This document shows, piece after piece, positions 1 to 12,543 of a DNA stretch of 64,000 nucleotides. The DNA comes from Dimorphilus gyrociliatus (lineage: Eukaryota; Annelida; Polychaeta; Dinophilidae). The stretch covers positions 558,001 through 622,000 of the forward strand of contig CAJFCJ010000028.1 of assembly GCA_904063045.1 (NCBI GenBank), read 5' to 3'. The notes under the pieces are model-generated. The model saw nothing but the letters and a program-made list of their open reading frames with translations, did no database searches and had not been told where the DNA came from. A program made the position numbers and the translations under genes. Within the stretch, counting starts at the first letter, position 1, and the number at the start of each line of letters is the position of its first letter.

Positions 1-3000
1 TAAATAGTTTATTGAAATAAAGACTTCTTTGAGTGTGAACTTTCTAACGGGTTCATAAAAATTCTTACTAAAATTCCTTTTATTAAAAGCTTCAAAGGTT
101 TTCGAGCTATAAAATTAAATCCTTTTTATTTACATGATAAAATGATTCTTTTGTTAAAGGTCTCTACTATCGGACGAAGTGGAATTGGGCAACAGTGAGG
201 CCAGACAGGAGAGGATAAATTTTATATATAGGGTCTGATATATTATAGAATATGTAAAAGGAAAAGGACATATTCAATCATATCTGCTTGTTATATCATA
301 CTTGTAAATATTGTAATATATCTCTTTATATTAATATCTTCAAGTTTACACTTGAAAAACACTCGAATAAGACACGATAAAAAATAGAAATTTTGAACAA
401 TTTCACTATATTTAAAGGGTCTACAAAGGTATATATTAGAGGGTAAACAGTAAAAGTATTGCAATCGAAAAAAAAAGAAACTTTTAACTGTTTTTTATGG
501 TAGAGTACAGTTGATTTTTATCTTTTATAGTGATCAATTTGCTTTAAAAGAATCTCTCACCATTGATTTCAATACGCTAATGGAATTTTCAACTTAAAAT
601 GAATATATCTTTTAAAAGTAAAAAATACCCAATTATATATAGTATAAAAAAAGTATCATTTTATAAATAACTGTTCAAAATGTCATCTGTCTAAGGCATA
701 GTCAGTAACTTCCAAGTCATATTCGTGTATATATAAGTGTATATATATATATGATATTTATTCAGATTCAAACTTTTATACAAAGGATATTTTTGAATGT
801 TAAAGTTGAAAAATAATGCCTACATTATCACTTTTTAAGTAGTTCAAGTTTATGTAAACTTTACCAAATATATTTTTTTATAGCTATTCCTTTTTTATTT
901 AATGCTCATAGGCCTATTAATACTAAAAATATTTTTTGCTTTATGCCGTAGTATATGGCATAGAGATGTTAAAAATAGGAATGAAAGATTTTTAATAGAT
1001 AATAGAGATTTGAAGATTAATGGAAAAAATTGAATAGTAATTTTTATTAGAATAGAAAGAGTGGAATGATTAAGAATAATAAAGAAGCTAAAAGTTTATT
1101 CTATATGCAAAACTTGCTGGCTTGCTGTTTTTCTCTTGGCTCAAAATACTAACAACACATTGCAACTCTTTATATAAACCAATTGCCTTCGCTACTTCTG
1201 ATTCTTTCTCTATCCTTCTTCCTCTCTCTTTCTCTCTCTTATACTGTATACCCCTCCCATTTCTTATTAATTCGTTTTTCTTTGAATTTCGTGCTTCCTT
1301 ATTCACTTCTTTTCATTTGATACCCACTTTTTTTTTATACAGACCATTACTTAACTTTAATACTTTCTTTATGAATAATAATAAAAAAAACACATGTATG
1401 AAAACTTTCGCCATTCTTTTCTTAACCTTTTTTGTGTAATAATAATAATAATAATAAATATAAAAGGTATCTTTGAAGAATTTAGATTTTCTTTTCCTTT
1501 TCTTTCTTTCTATCTATCTATCTCTCTCCTCTCTCTCTCTCTCTTCTATTCTCTTTTTTCTTTCTTGCCCTTTCCTTTTCTTAAAAATTCTTTATGGTTA
1601 AAAAGTAGAAAAGATTGAATAAAAATGCCCACGTGTACTATTAGATTTTCTCTTCTGCCTCATAATAGGCCTATTTAACTGTTCATACATACAACATATT
1701 CGACATTTAAAAAGAATTGTTTACACCGTTGGGTTTAGAGTTTATGTAATATAAAGCTAGTTATACGAATTTGCGGTTAACGTAGTTTGTTTTATAGTAA
1801 GTGAAGGAGGTTTGAAGATTTTTACAGTTAGTAGGTCTATAAATTAATATTGTTATAGTTTATATGCAAAGGTTAATAATAATAATAACAACAATAATAG
1901 AATATAGAATAAATTATCGCATAACAGTTAGGAGAGCATTAGAAAGTTTGCAAGGTTATGTTTATCATTAAGGCTAGCACTTTAGCTATTATTCTGTTTA
2001 ACGTAAAAATTCTCGATTGCATGTCAACTATAGAATAGAGTAGAAAAGTTTCGGGTCTTAAAAATACGAAAGAAACTATTGCAAATGATATATAAATAGA
2101 AAATACTTTTTGCTCAGAATGCGTAAAATTGTTTATGAATATCAAATATAGAAACATTTGATTGAAAAATAAAGGTTATTTTTGAAGAGTTAATAAAAAG
2201 AATAAAATAAAAAAGGTTAGGTTTAGCCCAATCTGTTATGCGTAGGCCTAACCGACGATGAATCCCATTAAACGTGCTTCGAATTTTATAACCCCAATTT
2301 ATAAATTAAAAGTAGATTGATTCGTATTAAAATAGACTGGGAGAAAGCGAGAACTAAAGATAGAGGCAGGGAAACTATTTCATTGATAGAGCTGTAAGCT
2401 TATTTTTGACATCTATTTATTATGGAAAACGTAATATTTTGTATATCTTGTACGGTCTATCAATCTTTGAAAAGGAAAAAGAATAACACAGAGTAGAGAG
2501 GTAGGAGAGAAAAAAATCACTTTGTCGATAACTTTTACGCCTTAGGCCTATACCGACATATATTAAGTAACTGAACAATAATTAAGAGACAATAAACAGT
2601 TAGAGGTTAAATATCAGATTCCGCCCAATCGGACACTTTTACATCTGGGTAATGGAGTAAAAAACGTCATTTTATGTCGCACTTGACAATAGAATATTGT
2701 TTTTCCCCTACTCCTTGCTATTAAGTACTTTCAATATTGGGCGATCATCTTTCTAATCTAATAACAATAGGATATAAAGATAAGAAAAGGATACTTGTAA
2801 AGATTTCTTTAAAAATATGTCACTTTTTTCACGATATTAACAAGAATCCAAAAAAAAGAAGAGAAAGAAGAGAAAGAAGAAGACAAGTTCAGATCATAGT
2901 CCAAAACGTATAAAATAACCTTAAAATTTTTAACAAAACGATTTCTTATTCTTTTCAAGTTCAATAGTGAAAATATAAGAAAAATTCATATACAGTATAT

Positions 3001-6000
3001 TGTCTATATACGTTTCTGCATAGTATATATCTACTGTATATAATCATTGAGCAACTAGCCACATGTGTTTAACCAAATGCGTTATATCGTATTACAATCA
3101 TAGGGTCGGAAAACTCTGGAACTGCAATACATTTTCTCCAGATTAATTGATAATATATATCAGAACTGAGTCTATTTTTTCCTTTATTTGTGTATAATTT
3201 CAATATTTATTTACAATTTGCAAAGTTATATTACCTCTCTTTCAAGTAATATTACTTAATATTTTAATTTTCTCTATAAACCTTCTTCAGTTGTGTATAT
3301 ACTATACTTTCTTTTCTTTTCTTTTTGTTATAATTTACATGAAATTAATGATCTATTCAACACGTGTTCTAAGTTCCTTTGGCAAAGAAAGGAGGGAATC
3401 TTGCCTTTCAACAAGTTAAATTATCCCAATTTTTCATTAAAGAGAAAACAACGACTGCTTATTCTCTTCTTTCTATTATTTTCGTTTTTTTCTTCTATTT
3501 TGTTTTAATAAAATTAACTTTTAACAAAGTCTATATTTATTTAAATAAACTGATAATTTAATATTAAATTTTTGTTCTATTTCTTTCTATTTTAAGTACA
3601 AAGTATGCATAAGAATAAAAGAGGAAAACATGCATTTAATTAAAACGTTAGAATCGATAAATGGATATCTTTGCTTTCTTTCTTGTTTTAAAGTTTTACT
3701 TTCTATTAAAAAGTTTTAACTTGTTTTCATTGTAAATTTATACTAGTCTGACTCTGTTCAGCACGTGTTTCCAAGAGTTTTCCAACTTAACTAATTCAAA
3801 GAAGGCAAAACACACTTATTTTTTTGGATTTTCCTTTTTTTTTTTACATTTGACAAATTGACAAACAATATAATAGAAATCATCGGATAATTAATTACTA
3901 TATATAAGTACAGTATAAAAAAGAAAGTATAGATCAAGTTGTCTTGAAACTCTCTATCTATCTCCATCGAATCTTTGACAAGGATCCAAAAAAGAGGAAT
4001 ATAAGCAGCAGAAATATAAACAAATGTTCAAGAAGAGTGGAATTCTTTGCCGGATGTTTAGAGATTGATTGATAGAAGATTCGTGGATTAGTGGGAAAAA
4101 TCGAAAGTATTTGAAAAAATAGCTTGAAATTATAAGGAATTGGGGGAAGGAAAATTCTCAAAACAGCAACTTCAAAAGCTGTTTTCCGGCTATAAAACAC
4201 GCGAGTTTTGCAGTTGTTTGGCAGATGCAACAACACACATTACACGGCCGCTTCATCTTTTACGATCGCTTCGTTTCCGACCCCCTCCCTCTATCTTCTC
4301 TACTAAGCACCTTGCTCGCCCTTTCTACCCTTCTCGCCCTATGATCGTCGCTCCTCCCCACTTCTCTCTTTCGTTATCTGATTGAGTATAAACTCAGAGA
4401 TGAAAGAAGTGATATACAGATTTCACTTCCTTTATTCCTAAAGATTCGCATCACTCGACCCGTATTTTTTTAGAATATACAATTTATATTCGAAGGTGGG
4501 AGGGCGCCATGAAGCTGTAAAAGGCTAAAGGAGTAGGTTGGAACTGGGAGGTGACGGTTCCTATTTAACGCCCCCCAGTCATTTACTCACTAGTGGAATG
4601 ATTTATTTGTCATATATTCTTTGAAAGACTACTATTCAACAATATCCTCGTTCTAAGCGCCGCGTCACGCCTTATATTTTTCATATAATAGTCTACCTTT
4701 CGTATAACTTGAACTTTAAGTATAAATATACATAAAAAATTAGGTGACTTAAACAGCAATAATATACCGACAACAGATGTTAAGTCATACTCCTCTTCTT
4801 TGACTATTGGCCTATGTAAATAGTCAACTTAACCGTTAAAGAGCGGAAAGGAAAAAATAAAAAGAGAATAAATATAGAGAGGGGAAGAGAACCTAACCTA
4901 ACGGTAAAGCGTCATTGGTGTTTTTTTTTAAAAAGTCACCGTACAGCCTGGCAGGTGTTTGGCACGTGTTTCTTTTTTGGTTTATTTCATTTTATCTTAT
5001 TTATTTATTTATATTTTTTTAAAAAAAAAAAGAATATAAGAAAAACTTTTTAGTTTTTTATTCTATCGAAACAGTTCAATAACTTTTTCTATTCCAAAAC
5101 GCTCTGATAAGAGATAAGATTGGTTGTAAAATTATTAAGTACGAACAATCGCGGTAGCATTAAATTTCCTAGGCATATGATCTGCTAGCAGCCCGCCCGC
5201 CTAGAAAAGGATCGTCCCCATTTTATCTTATGGTATCTACCATAAACAGTGGCGCCCTCTAATAACAATTTTCATGTCTCTACTATCTATCGGATACGCT
5301 TGATAGGTTGTAATAGGTAAGAAAAAAACAAAAGTTTGCTATTTAAAAGTTACTAAATGCTGATAATCAGAAATTACTATAAAAAAAGTTATTGAATAAT
5401 ACGATAAAGATTTTATGAACTTTTGAATCTGCTATCTTATTGAAGCCATTGAATAACACGCATAAAACCGGTATAAACAACACTAGAAGCTATTTTTTTA
5501 AAGCCGTTTTATACCCAAATTTTATCCTTTTCTTTGATTAAACAGACAAATATATTTTGATGATATAAACTTGACAAAAAACATGAAATAAGCAAAAATT
5601 TACGACATCACTCGACTAAATGTGATAGCTAGGCATTTTGGGCAATTAAAATCGAATTAGCTCTTAGGGTTAGGTCGTTGGGGGGTAAAGGAATAAGAGA
5701 GTGGGAGAGAAAAGGCTTGGAAGGAGGAGAAGAGTTGAAAAATGCCCGTAGGCTATTCTATCGCATTCCAGAATCGAAAAGAGCTTCCCTTTCCTTCTCT
5801 TTATATCATACATCTCTAACCTTCCTATCGACTACCCCCCGTCCCGACTTCTTTCTTTCTTTCATTCAATTTTACTTTTATCTCGAGCACTTTCACTCTC
5901 CTCCCATCTTTTTACGAAGAGACCTTGGCTCTAGAAATTATTCGAAAAGCTCTCCGGCAGCTCGGAAGCCGCTGAATGAGATTTTTTTTATCTCCGTCTC

Positions 6001-6944
6001 GACCTTTCTTGCATTAAACCTACACTACTGATGGACCGGTACTCTTGATAAGGATTTTTACTGTTTGTATTGATAAAAGATAGCTTAATTTGCTGATTGA
6101 TACCGAAATCAGCGTTAAGTAAGTTTTTTTTGAATCTTTAATAAATTTCTAAGAATAGTAAAAAAGTTTGTACAAACCGTTGAAAGGATTTTGAGAGTTT
6201 GCTAATAAATGACATAGGAAAACACAAATTAAAGAGTAATAATGCATATCCAGTTTTCTTTTCGAATTTTTAAATTATATGCAAGTTTGCTCCATCAATC
6301 ATCTTTTTCTGTGAATATAATATAACACCAAGTTAGTCTCTATCTCAGCTATCCGAATGCTCCCATACTACTGGCAGATCGAGAAACTAGGCCAATAGTA
6401 TAGGTTTAAAAACTGACATGCGCACTGGGAATTCGAGTGTTGATTGGATAGTTTACATTTGCCGCTAGATATTCAAAAAAGTTTTTGGGGTTTATTCAAA
6501 ATTTGTATTCTATGTTGCATTGTTATCAAAGTCAAGAGGGAGCAGGTGCCTTGAAATCTAGGTCGTTATGTATCCAAGATAAGAAAGGCATACACCCTAT
6601 ATTTTTTTAATAGAAACATATCAACAATACGCCATCTATTATCAAATTTACGTATTATTCAAAACAATCAAAAAACATTTATCTCAGCCAAGTATAAGTT
6701 TTTTTCCAAAAAAAAAGAGAAAAAAGTAGAATAAACATATTTCTCTAAGTCAAATAATGTAACTTAAAAGTTACCGATAAATAATTATAGGCCTAGAAGG
6801 CAAGATCGCTTTTTAGATTATAAACGCGTTAGCGATATAATCAGTCAGTGTTGCATAAAAACTTTTCTAGTGGCTCCTTTGCAAAAATGTTTAGCATGAA
6901 AAGAGTAGTGTCTGTATAAGTAATAGTGTATAAGCAATATATCA

Positions 6945-6986
<42 letters not shown>

Positions 6987-7602
6987 CAAAAAGGACATTT
7001 TTTAGTGTACATGTGTGTCCTTTTACCTCATTTCCAACCTTGAAAAAAATTGTTTTTTTACAGCTGATAAGATAATAAAATAAACAAATTTTTTTTACTT
7101 CATAATTTAAATTGAAAAATATAGACACATAAAATATATATTATCTCTTTCATCCATAAGATTACACTGCTATTGATTCAATTATACTTAAAAGTTACCT
7201 CTTTTCCTATATAAGGCATATAAGGAATTTATATAATTCATATTTTAATATTTATATATACACTGTATATATAAATATATAAATACTCTTCAAGATTGGA
7301 AAGATTAAATAGAAGAAAAGTTATTTTTTGTTAGAAAACTTGTTTTAGACATTTTTAACAATAGCTATTGTAAGTATAATCTATCTTACAACTACTTTCT
7401 AATTTTAAATAACGTACCTATTCATAGATTCAAACTTATTGAAATATATCTTTATAGTTGGTTTTACCCTATTTTCTTTAGCTAATAAACTACTTATATA
7501 ATAAAATTTAACGTTAGGTGGCGTAGTGGTAGGCATGTAAATAAGGTTTTACTGTATTGTTTTAATAGGGAAGGGAGAGGGGGAAAAACCTGTTAGAGAC
7601 GT
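1..7602. other. Intergenic region without recognisable genes
   Basis: I find no exon here that I can support. Open frames such as 1122-1439, 4140-4385 and 5678-6031 run through pyrimidine-rich or low-complexity sequence and show no domain. The stretch holds a (TAA)n tract near 1439-1457, C/T-rich tracts at 1500-1560, four of the seven TAGGCCTA palindromes found before 7 kb (five including 6788), and small GC-richer islands near 4200-4340, 4500-4680 and 5180-5260. Two CTCF-like AGRKGGCG motifs lie on the minus strand (5251-5260, 6630-6637). A (TA)n microsatellite is at 6948-6985. The islands could be regulatory, but nothing in the sequence proves it. Confidence 0.6.
6948..6985. repeat. (TA)n microsatellite, about 38 bp
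   Basis: This is an uninterrupted run of about 19 TA dinucleotides, one of the longest simple AT runs in the window. It lies about 620 bp downstream of the 3' end of the minus-strand secreted-protein gene. Confidence 0.95.
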
Positions 7603-9901
7603 TTATATTAAAGTTATTTCACAGATTTCTTCGGGTTGACCATTTCCAGATCCGAATAGGACTATGTAAACATCATTACACAAATCATTCTGACATTCGC
7701 ATATGTACTTGCACTTTGTTGCTTCCGCAGATTCGCTAGTCCATGTGCCAGAGCAGATCATCTTCAGTTTTGGATTTGTAATATCCGTAAGATATATAGT
7801 TAGATAATTATTTGAATCGTCTAGAAGATTACGTTCACTAGTAGAATCGTTAAAAGTAACAATAACTTGTAGAAACTTCTTGTTGAAGTTTTTTGGCTTT
7901 AATTTTATCAAGAAATAATTAGATTTATCAAATTTAGTACACGTTGTTTCATCTTTATCGTACATGTAGGCAAGTTCTAAGTGTTGATTACATAATGTAT
8001 TATTGTTTAAAGTATTATTTGTATTCGTATATATGTCAAATGAATACGTTTTAACTTTCTTCTTTTTCTTTGCTTTATCTATTAATTAGAAAAAAGTTGA
8101 CAAACAGTTATTTATTGTTATTGTTACGTAATTGAATTGTTTGTCTTTATTTTTATCATATAAAGTAGTTATATATTTTTTATATATTTTACCTGAAAAC
8201 CAGTTAAATATTTGAATTTCATGCGCTAAAGTTGTAGATTCTGAACCAAAGCGAACTTTATTTGGGTCCAATTTATTACCAGTAGAATTTATTGACAGTA
8301 ATGTTTCTTGTTTGTCAAATAAACGACCAAATTGTATACTCTCGCTGTTCCATTTTACAAAGAATTTCTCCCATTCTAAGTATTTTGGAGACAAAGAACC
8401 AGAATTTGACAAACCGTTATACGTATTTAATACTGCTGTTTCATTGTTAATTTCCAACTGAAAAATAGGTAATAAAACGATTGTTAATAGGTAATTTAGA
8501 ATATTTGTCTCTTATCTTTGTCTTTACTTTAATTAATGTTTGATTTTCCTTTAACAAAATCATTATCAAATTACTAAAAGTATTCTCTTGAGCGTTTAAA
8601 CTTTTAATACTAAATTCTATTATATTCCAATCTTTACTTTCAGCTTTATATAATCCATTAGAATTTAAGGAATCTATTCCAGAATAGTACGAAAATAGTG
8701 TATCATCTGGAAAATATTAAGATATTTACCAAATGACCTAAAAGATTTAATAGTAAATTTATCATTATAATGAATTTTTTTTTGTTACCATTATTAAACA
8801 TTCCTATAAATACTATTCCAACTTTATCTTGGTCTTCGGACCAAACTTCTTTAACAGTTAATTTAAACCATTCAATATTTTCAAGTTCCTTATCAAAGCA
8901 ATTTATCTTATAATCACTGTTTCTTTCGATTTGTAATAGTTGTTTGTCGCCATTAGACCATAATATTTTGGCTACTTTTATTTGAATATTTCCCATAGCT
9001 GTTATTGGATTTATTATACAGAATTTAAAATTGGACACTGATTGAGAAAGATTAAATAATAGATTTATTTCGCTATCATTACAACTCAATCTCTGACATT
9101 TTGATGATAGCCAATAGTCAAAAGAATAATTCTGTATTTGATTGCAATCTTTCTTATCTTCAGTACTAATATCAGTGCATTTTGTTATTAGGTTACTTCC
9201 GTAAACTTGGCTCATTTTCTCACCATTTTCGCCTATAAGTAATAATAAATATAAGCGACTTATGCATATAAATATTGAAGAGAAAGGAAATTTTTAAGTT
9301 GAGACTTACTCGTGTAACCCCATACTCCTATCTCCCCAAGGGCAAATTCGAATGGGTCTGGTTCGTAATATCTCTCAGGAGAAAAAACAAGAGAAGATTG
9401 ATCTTTTAAATGAACTACATGACATCTATAGTCATAATCTTTTTGAAGATTTAGGAAAAGATTTTTCGGAGTGTCTTCTTCCTTGAAAGTTACTCGAATT
9501 TTCTCAATAAAGGAAGTTGTATTTGAATTTCTTGTGAATCCTTGACGAAAGCAAATTTGCTGAATGTCATATTTTCTTGCAAATGTTACAGTAATATTAA
9601 CAAAAGTACAAGATTCTTCTAAGCCGCATTTTATTACAAATGAACTTGGTTGCTGCCATATTGGGCTTAGTGAATTTTTACATTCGTAAGTAAAATTAAA
9701 TTCCTCAAATTCGGCTTTACTCGTATTGCAAATAGCGTTATTTTCCAATGAAGCAAAATTTTTAAAAGCTCCATCTGTTAAAGAAGATTATAATTGAAAA
9801 TATATTATATAATAATGATTTCTTGAAATAAAACAACCTAAATTGAGTTGATAAGTTTTCAATAACAGCGAATATATGAATAATATTATAAAGAGAAACA
9901 T
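7603..9901 (-). CDS. Secreted multidomain protein, tandem copy 2
   Basis: The family is not recognised with certainty. My six-exon model on the minus strand is 9901-9838, 9774-9310, 9232-8789, 8706-8528, 8457-8193 and 8078-7603, giving 630 residues in one continuous frame. Exon 1 (MFLFIILFIYSLLL...) is a signal peptide ending in phase 1. Exons 2 and 3 are symmetric phase 1-1 modules. Each ends in a pattern like EIGVWG or IVFIGM and resembles a Cys-containing galactose-binding-like (F5/8C-like) beta-sandwich; that is inference. Exons 4 and 5 together resemble the farnesoic-acid-O-methyltransferase-type domain (Methyltransf_FA), as in EKFFVKWNSESIQFGRL. Exon 6 is Cys-rich (CKYICECQNDLC) and begins with a lysine run. 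Many N-x-S/T sequons fit an extracellular protein. The upstream neighbour is a diverged duplicate with the same exon plan. The short fourth exon (179 nt) has no start codon and is easily missed. Confidence 0.72.
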
Positions 9902-10386
9902 TGGTCTTTCTCCTTCTTCTTCCTAACGTTGAAGTAGCAATGAAAACAGTAAAAATGAAAAAGAGAATACAAACAATCAAACTTCAATTAGTATATGAAA
10001 TACAACTAATTGACTTCATTAAAAACTGTAAAATGAAAAAGTCCGCTCAAATGATTTAATTGTCTTCTTTATTCTATCTCTTTGATGATTTATTAATTAT
10101 TAATTATTAAATGAAGGTTACTCTTAATTAATTAAAAATAGTTGAAGGAGAAAAAAAAGGGCACAAACTTTTTTTTTTAAAGAAACAATATAAACTATTA
10201 TTCTGGAAATAAGATAGTAAATTACCAGGATGATTGATGATACGAGTCTATCTATTGGCAGTTTAATAAATCAAAATATTTTTTTTCTTATTTTTTATAT
10301 TGAATATACAGTATTTTAAGAAAGATGAATTCTGCAAGATGGTCATCTTCAGTAGGTTAATTCGAGAGATATCAAAAACAGACTTT
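9902..10386. other. Spacer between the two tandem copies
   Basis: This AT-rich spacer separates the 3' end of copy 1 from the start codon of copy 2. It must hold the promoter of copy 2 and the 3' UTR of copy 1. I see no exon and no clear TATA box. An open frame continuing upstream of 9901 has no ATG in frame and is not used. Confidence 0.5.
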
Positions 10387-12543
10387 TTATTCTATGAAAT
10401 CATATGTTATATCACATATATGAAATGGTAGATGATTTACTTTTGTATACATAATATTAATATTATTGCAATTGTCTTCAACACACGTACAAGCAAATGA
10501 ACAGGTTATTAAATTACCCGCCCCTGTTTGACTATTTAATTTACATATAGACAAAAAATTTGAAGAGGTGCGTACAAGAACTACAATATTATTCTGGTTT
10601 TGTCTATCGATATCACAGGCATCAGGTAAATCCTTTACAGTAATTTTTACTTTAACAGTTTCCCTATCTGACGGTAAATTATTGTGTTTAACAGTCATTT
10701 TCACCCAATTGTTAAATGAAATACAACTAGCCATATTTCTATCAATTAAATTTTCAAAGTGTTTCTTCATCAGACAAGAAGAAGGACTATTAGCTTCAAC
10801 TGTAAAATCCTTATCCAAATCTGCGGCTAAATTTAGAGCATACAAAAAGAAAAATTATCACAACGTTATCTATTGTATTATCGATTAATTAATTAGGAGA
10901 TTTTACCTTCAAACCAATCAAGGAATCTAATTTCAAAGATATTTAGCTTATTTATTGTTTTAATTGCCAAACTTTCCGGTAAGAATGGGCCGTCTTTGTC
11001 TATAGAGAGTATCTCTGTTTCATTTTCTAAATCATCGGAAAGTATTCCAAATCGTACTTCATCAGACCAATCAATGTAAAAATTTACCCATTTGTTACAA
11101 CTTAAATATGAATTTTCTGAAGTTTCTTCATCACCATTAACGGATAATATATATCTAGGTGCCGTTAATTTTTCCATAGTTAACTTTAAAGAAAAACTCT
11201 TTTAATTAATAGATTAATATAATTATCTATAAATCATCATTACGGTCATAATTGGAGCCAATTTTTCGTATAAGATTATATAGAATCCATTACAATTTGA
11301 ATGGGATCTTAGAGAAAATTTTGTAATATTCCAGTTAGCAGGTCTAGCTTTGTAAAGTTTATATTCATCTTCACGAGCTTTTATTGACAACGAATTTCGC
11401 TCTATTTTATAAGGAAAAAAAGACATGAATTTATACAAAGAATCGTCTATATTAACGGTCTACCAGATTTGATTACTGCTATCCAATCAATTGTCCAAAT
11501 TTGGGGTATTTCAACACCTGAGACAGCTTCTGGAGTAAATTTAACCCACCTTTCAATATCTGATCCATTATAATTTAAACATTTGACGTTATGAGGTGAT
11601 GAGTCAAGATTTATACTCTGAGTATAGCCTGAGCTCCAAGTAATAAGCCAAAAATTGTATTGACGATCGACCACATTTTTAGCGCATATTTGGTCAGGCC
11701 TGATTGCTTCGGTTAATGTAACATTAAATTCAAGACCATCCACAGGGCAAGACGGCAATGGACAGTTTACATCGTCGTCGGTAGGTCCATATTTTATAAT
11801 GTTGTTACATTTTGGAGATGGTATTATAGAAAGACAACTATCTAGATAATTTCTTCCATACTCTTCGGCCGGAAAACTTGTTATTTCGGCTTTACAAATA
11901 AAAGAAAAGAATAATAAATAATCAGTTGACTTTCCTGAAACAAAAAACAATTAAACGGAAGAAAGTACACCAACGGTTATGTGCCCATACGCCGACTTCA
12001 TTAAATCCAATATCATTAACGCTTCCAACAATTGTCAACTCTTTAACGTAAATTCTGATTTTATTACAATGGACAAAGTTGATTAAATGACATCGATACT
12101 CGTAATCATCCTCCAAGTCAAGTTGGCGAGTTTGACCATTACACTGGACATCAACTTTTTTGATTGCTTTTGATTGACCGATATAAGTGTTTCCGTAACC
12201 TTGGCGGAAACATATCAATTGCAGATCGTAGGAAGTTTTAAAAGAAATATCAAAAAAGCTAGTATGGCACATGCTAGAGCAATTAAATAAGAGAGGATTA
12301 GGATCTCTCCATATCGGCTTTAAGGCATGAGTACAGCTATATGTAAAACCATTTATTGTTTTTACACCAGGTGAAACAGATAGGCATGTAGCTCCGGCAT
12401 CCACAGAGGCAACGTTTACGAAAGCTCCATCTTAAAGAAGCATTATACATTATGAAGAAATAATAATAAAATATAATTAACAAACTTGTGTTAAATTGAA
12501 GAGAAGAGCGGAAATTTAAGATAAGAATGAAGAGAATTTTCAT
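10387..12543 (-). CDS. Secreted multidomain protein, tandem copy 1
   Basis: This paralogue of the downstream minus-strand gene has six exons: 12543-12486, 12430-11975, 11889-11464, 11446-11244, 11183-10907 and 10826-10387, giving 619 residues. Intron phases are 1,1,1,0,1, identical to copy 2. The only ATG before the first module gives MKILFILILNFRSS, a weak signal peptide. Exon 2 carries FTYSC, ICFRQG and FNEVGVWAH, matching FTYEC, ICFRQG and LGEIGVWGY in copy 2. Exon 3 is a second Cys-containing module of similar layout. Exons 4 and 5 (KWVNFYIDWSDEVRFGIL) look like a Methyltransf_FA-type domain. Exon 6 ends in FACTCVEDNC and an ICDI motif, matching YICECQNDLC and ICEI in copy 2. By eye the two proteins are far apart, so the duplication is old. 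Function is unknown; a lectin-like or cell-surface recognition role is only inference. Confidence 0.72.

Noticed and set aside
1088-1618. Overlapping open frames on both strands
   Set aside because: They translate C/T-rich and (TAA)n low-complexity sequence and show no domain or splice structure.
4140-6031. Plus-strand frames at 4140-4385 and 5678-6031
   Set aside because: Composition is biased (Ser/Leu/Phe/Pro-rich), no motif is recognised, and no supporting splice sites or neighbours exist.
7517-7545. GGTGGCGTAGTGGTAGGCATG, like a tRNA D-arm and A-box
   Set aside because: No B-box (GGTTCRANNCC) and no cloverleaf follow, so it is not called a tRNA or SINE.
9762-9980. Longer minus-strand frame over the first exon of tandem copy 2
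   Set aside because: It starts at TTG and is out of frame with the next exon. The ATG at 9901 in another frame gives a better signal peptide and the right phase.
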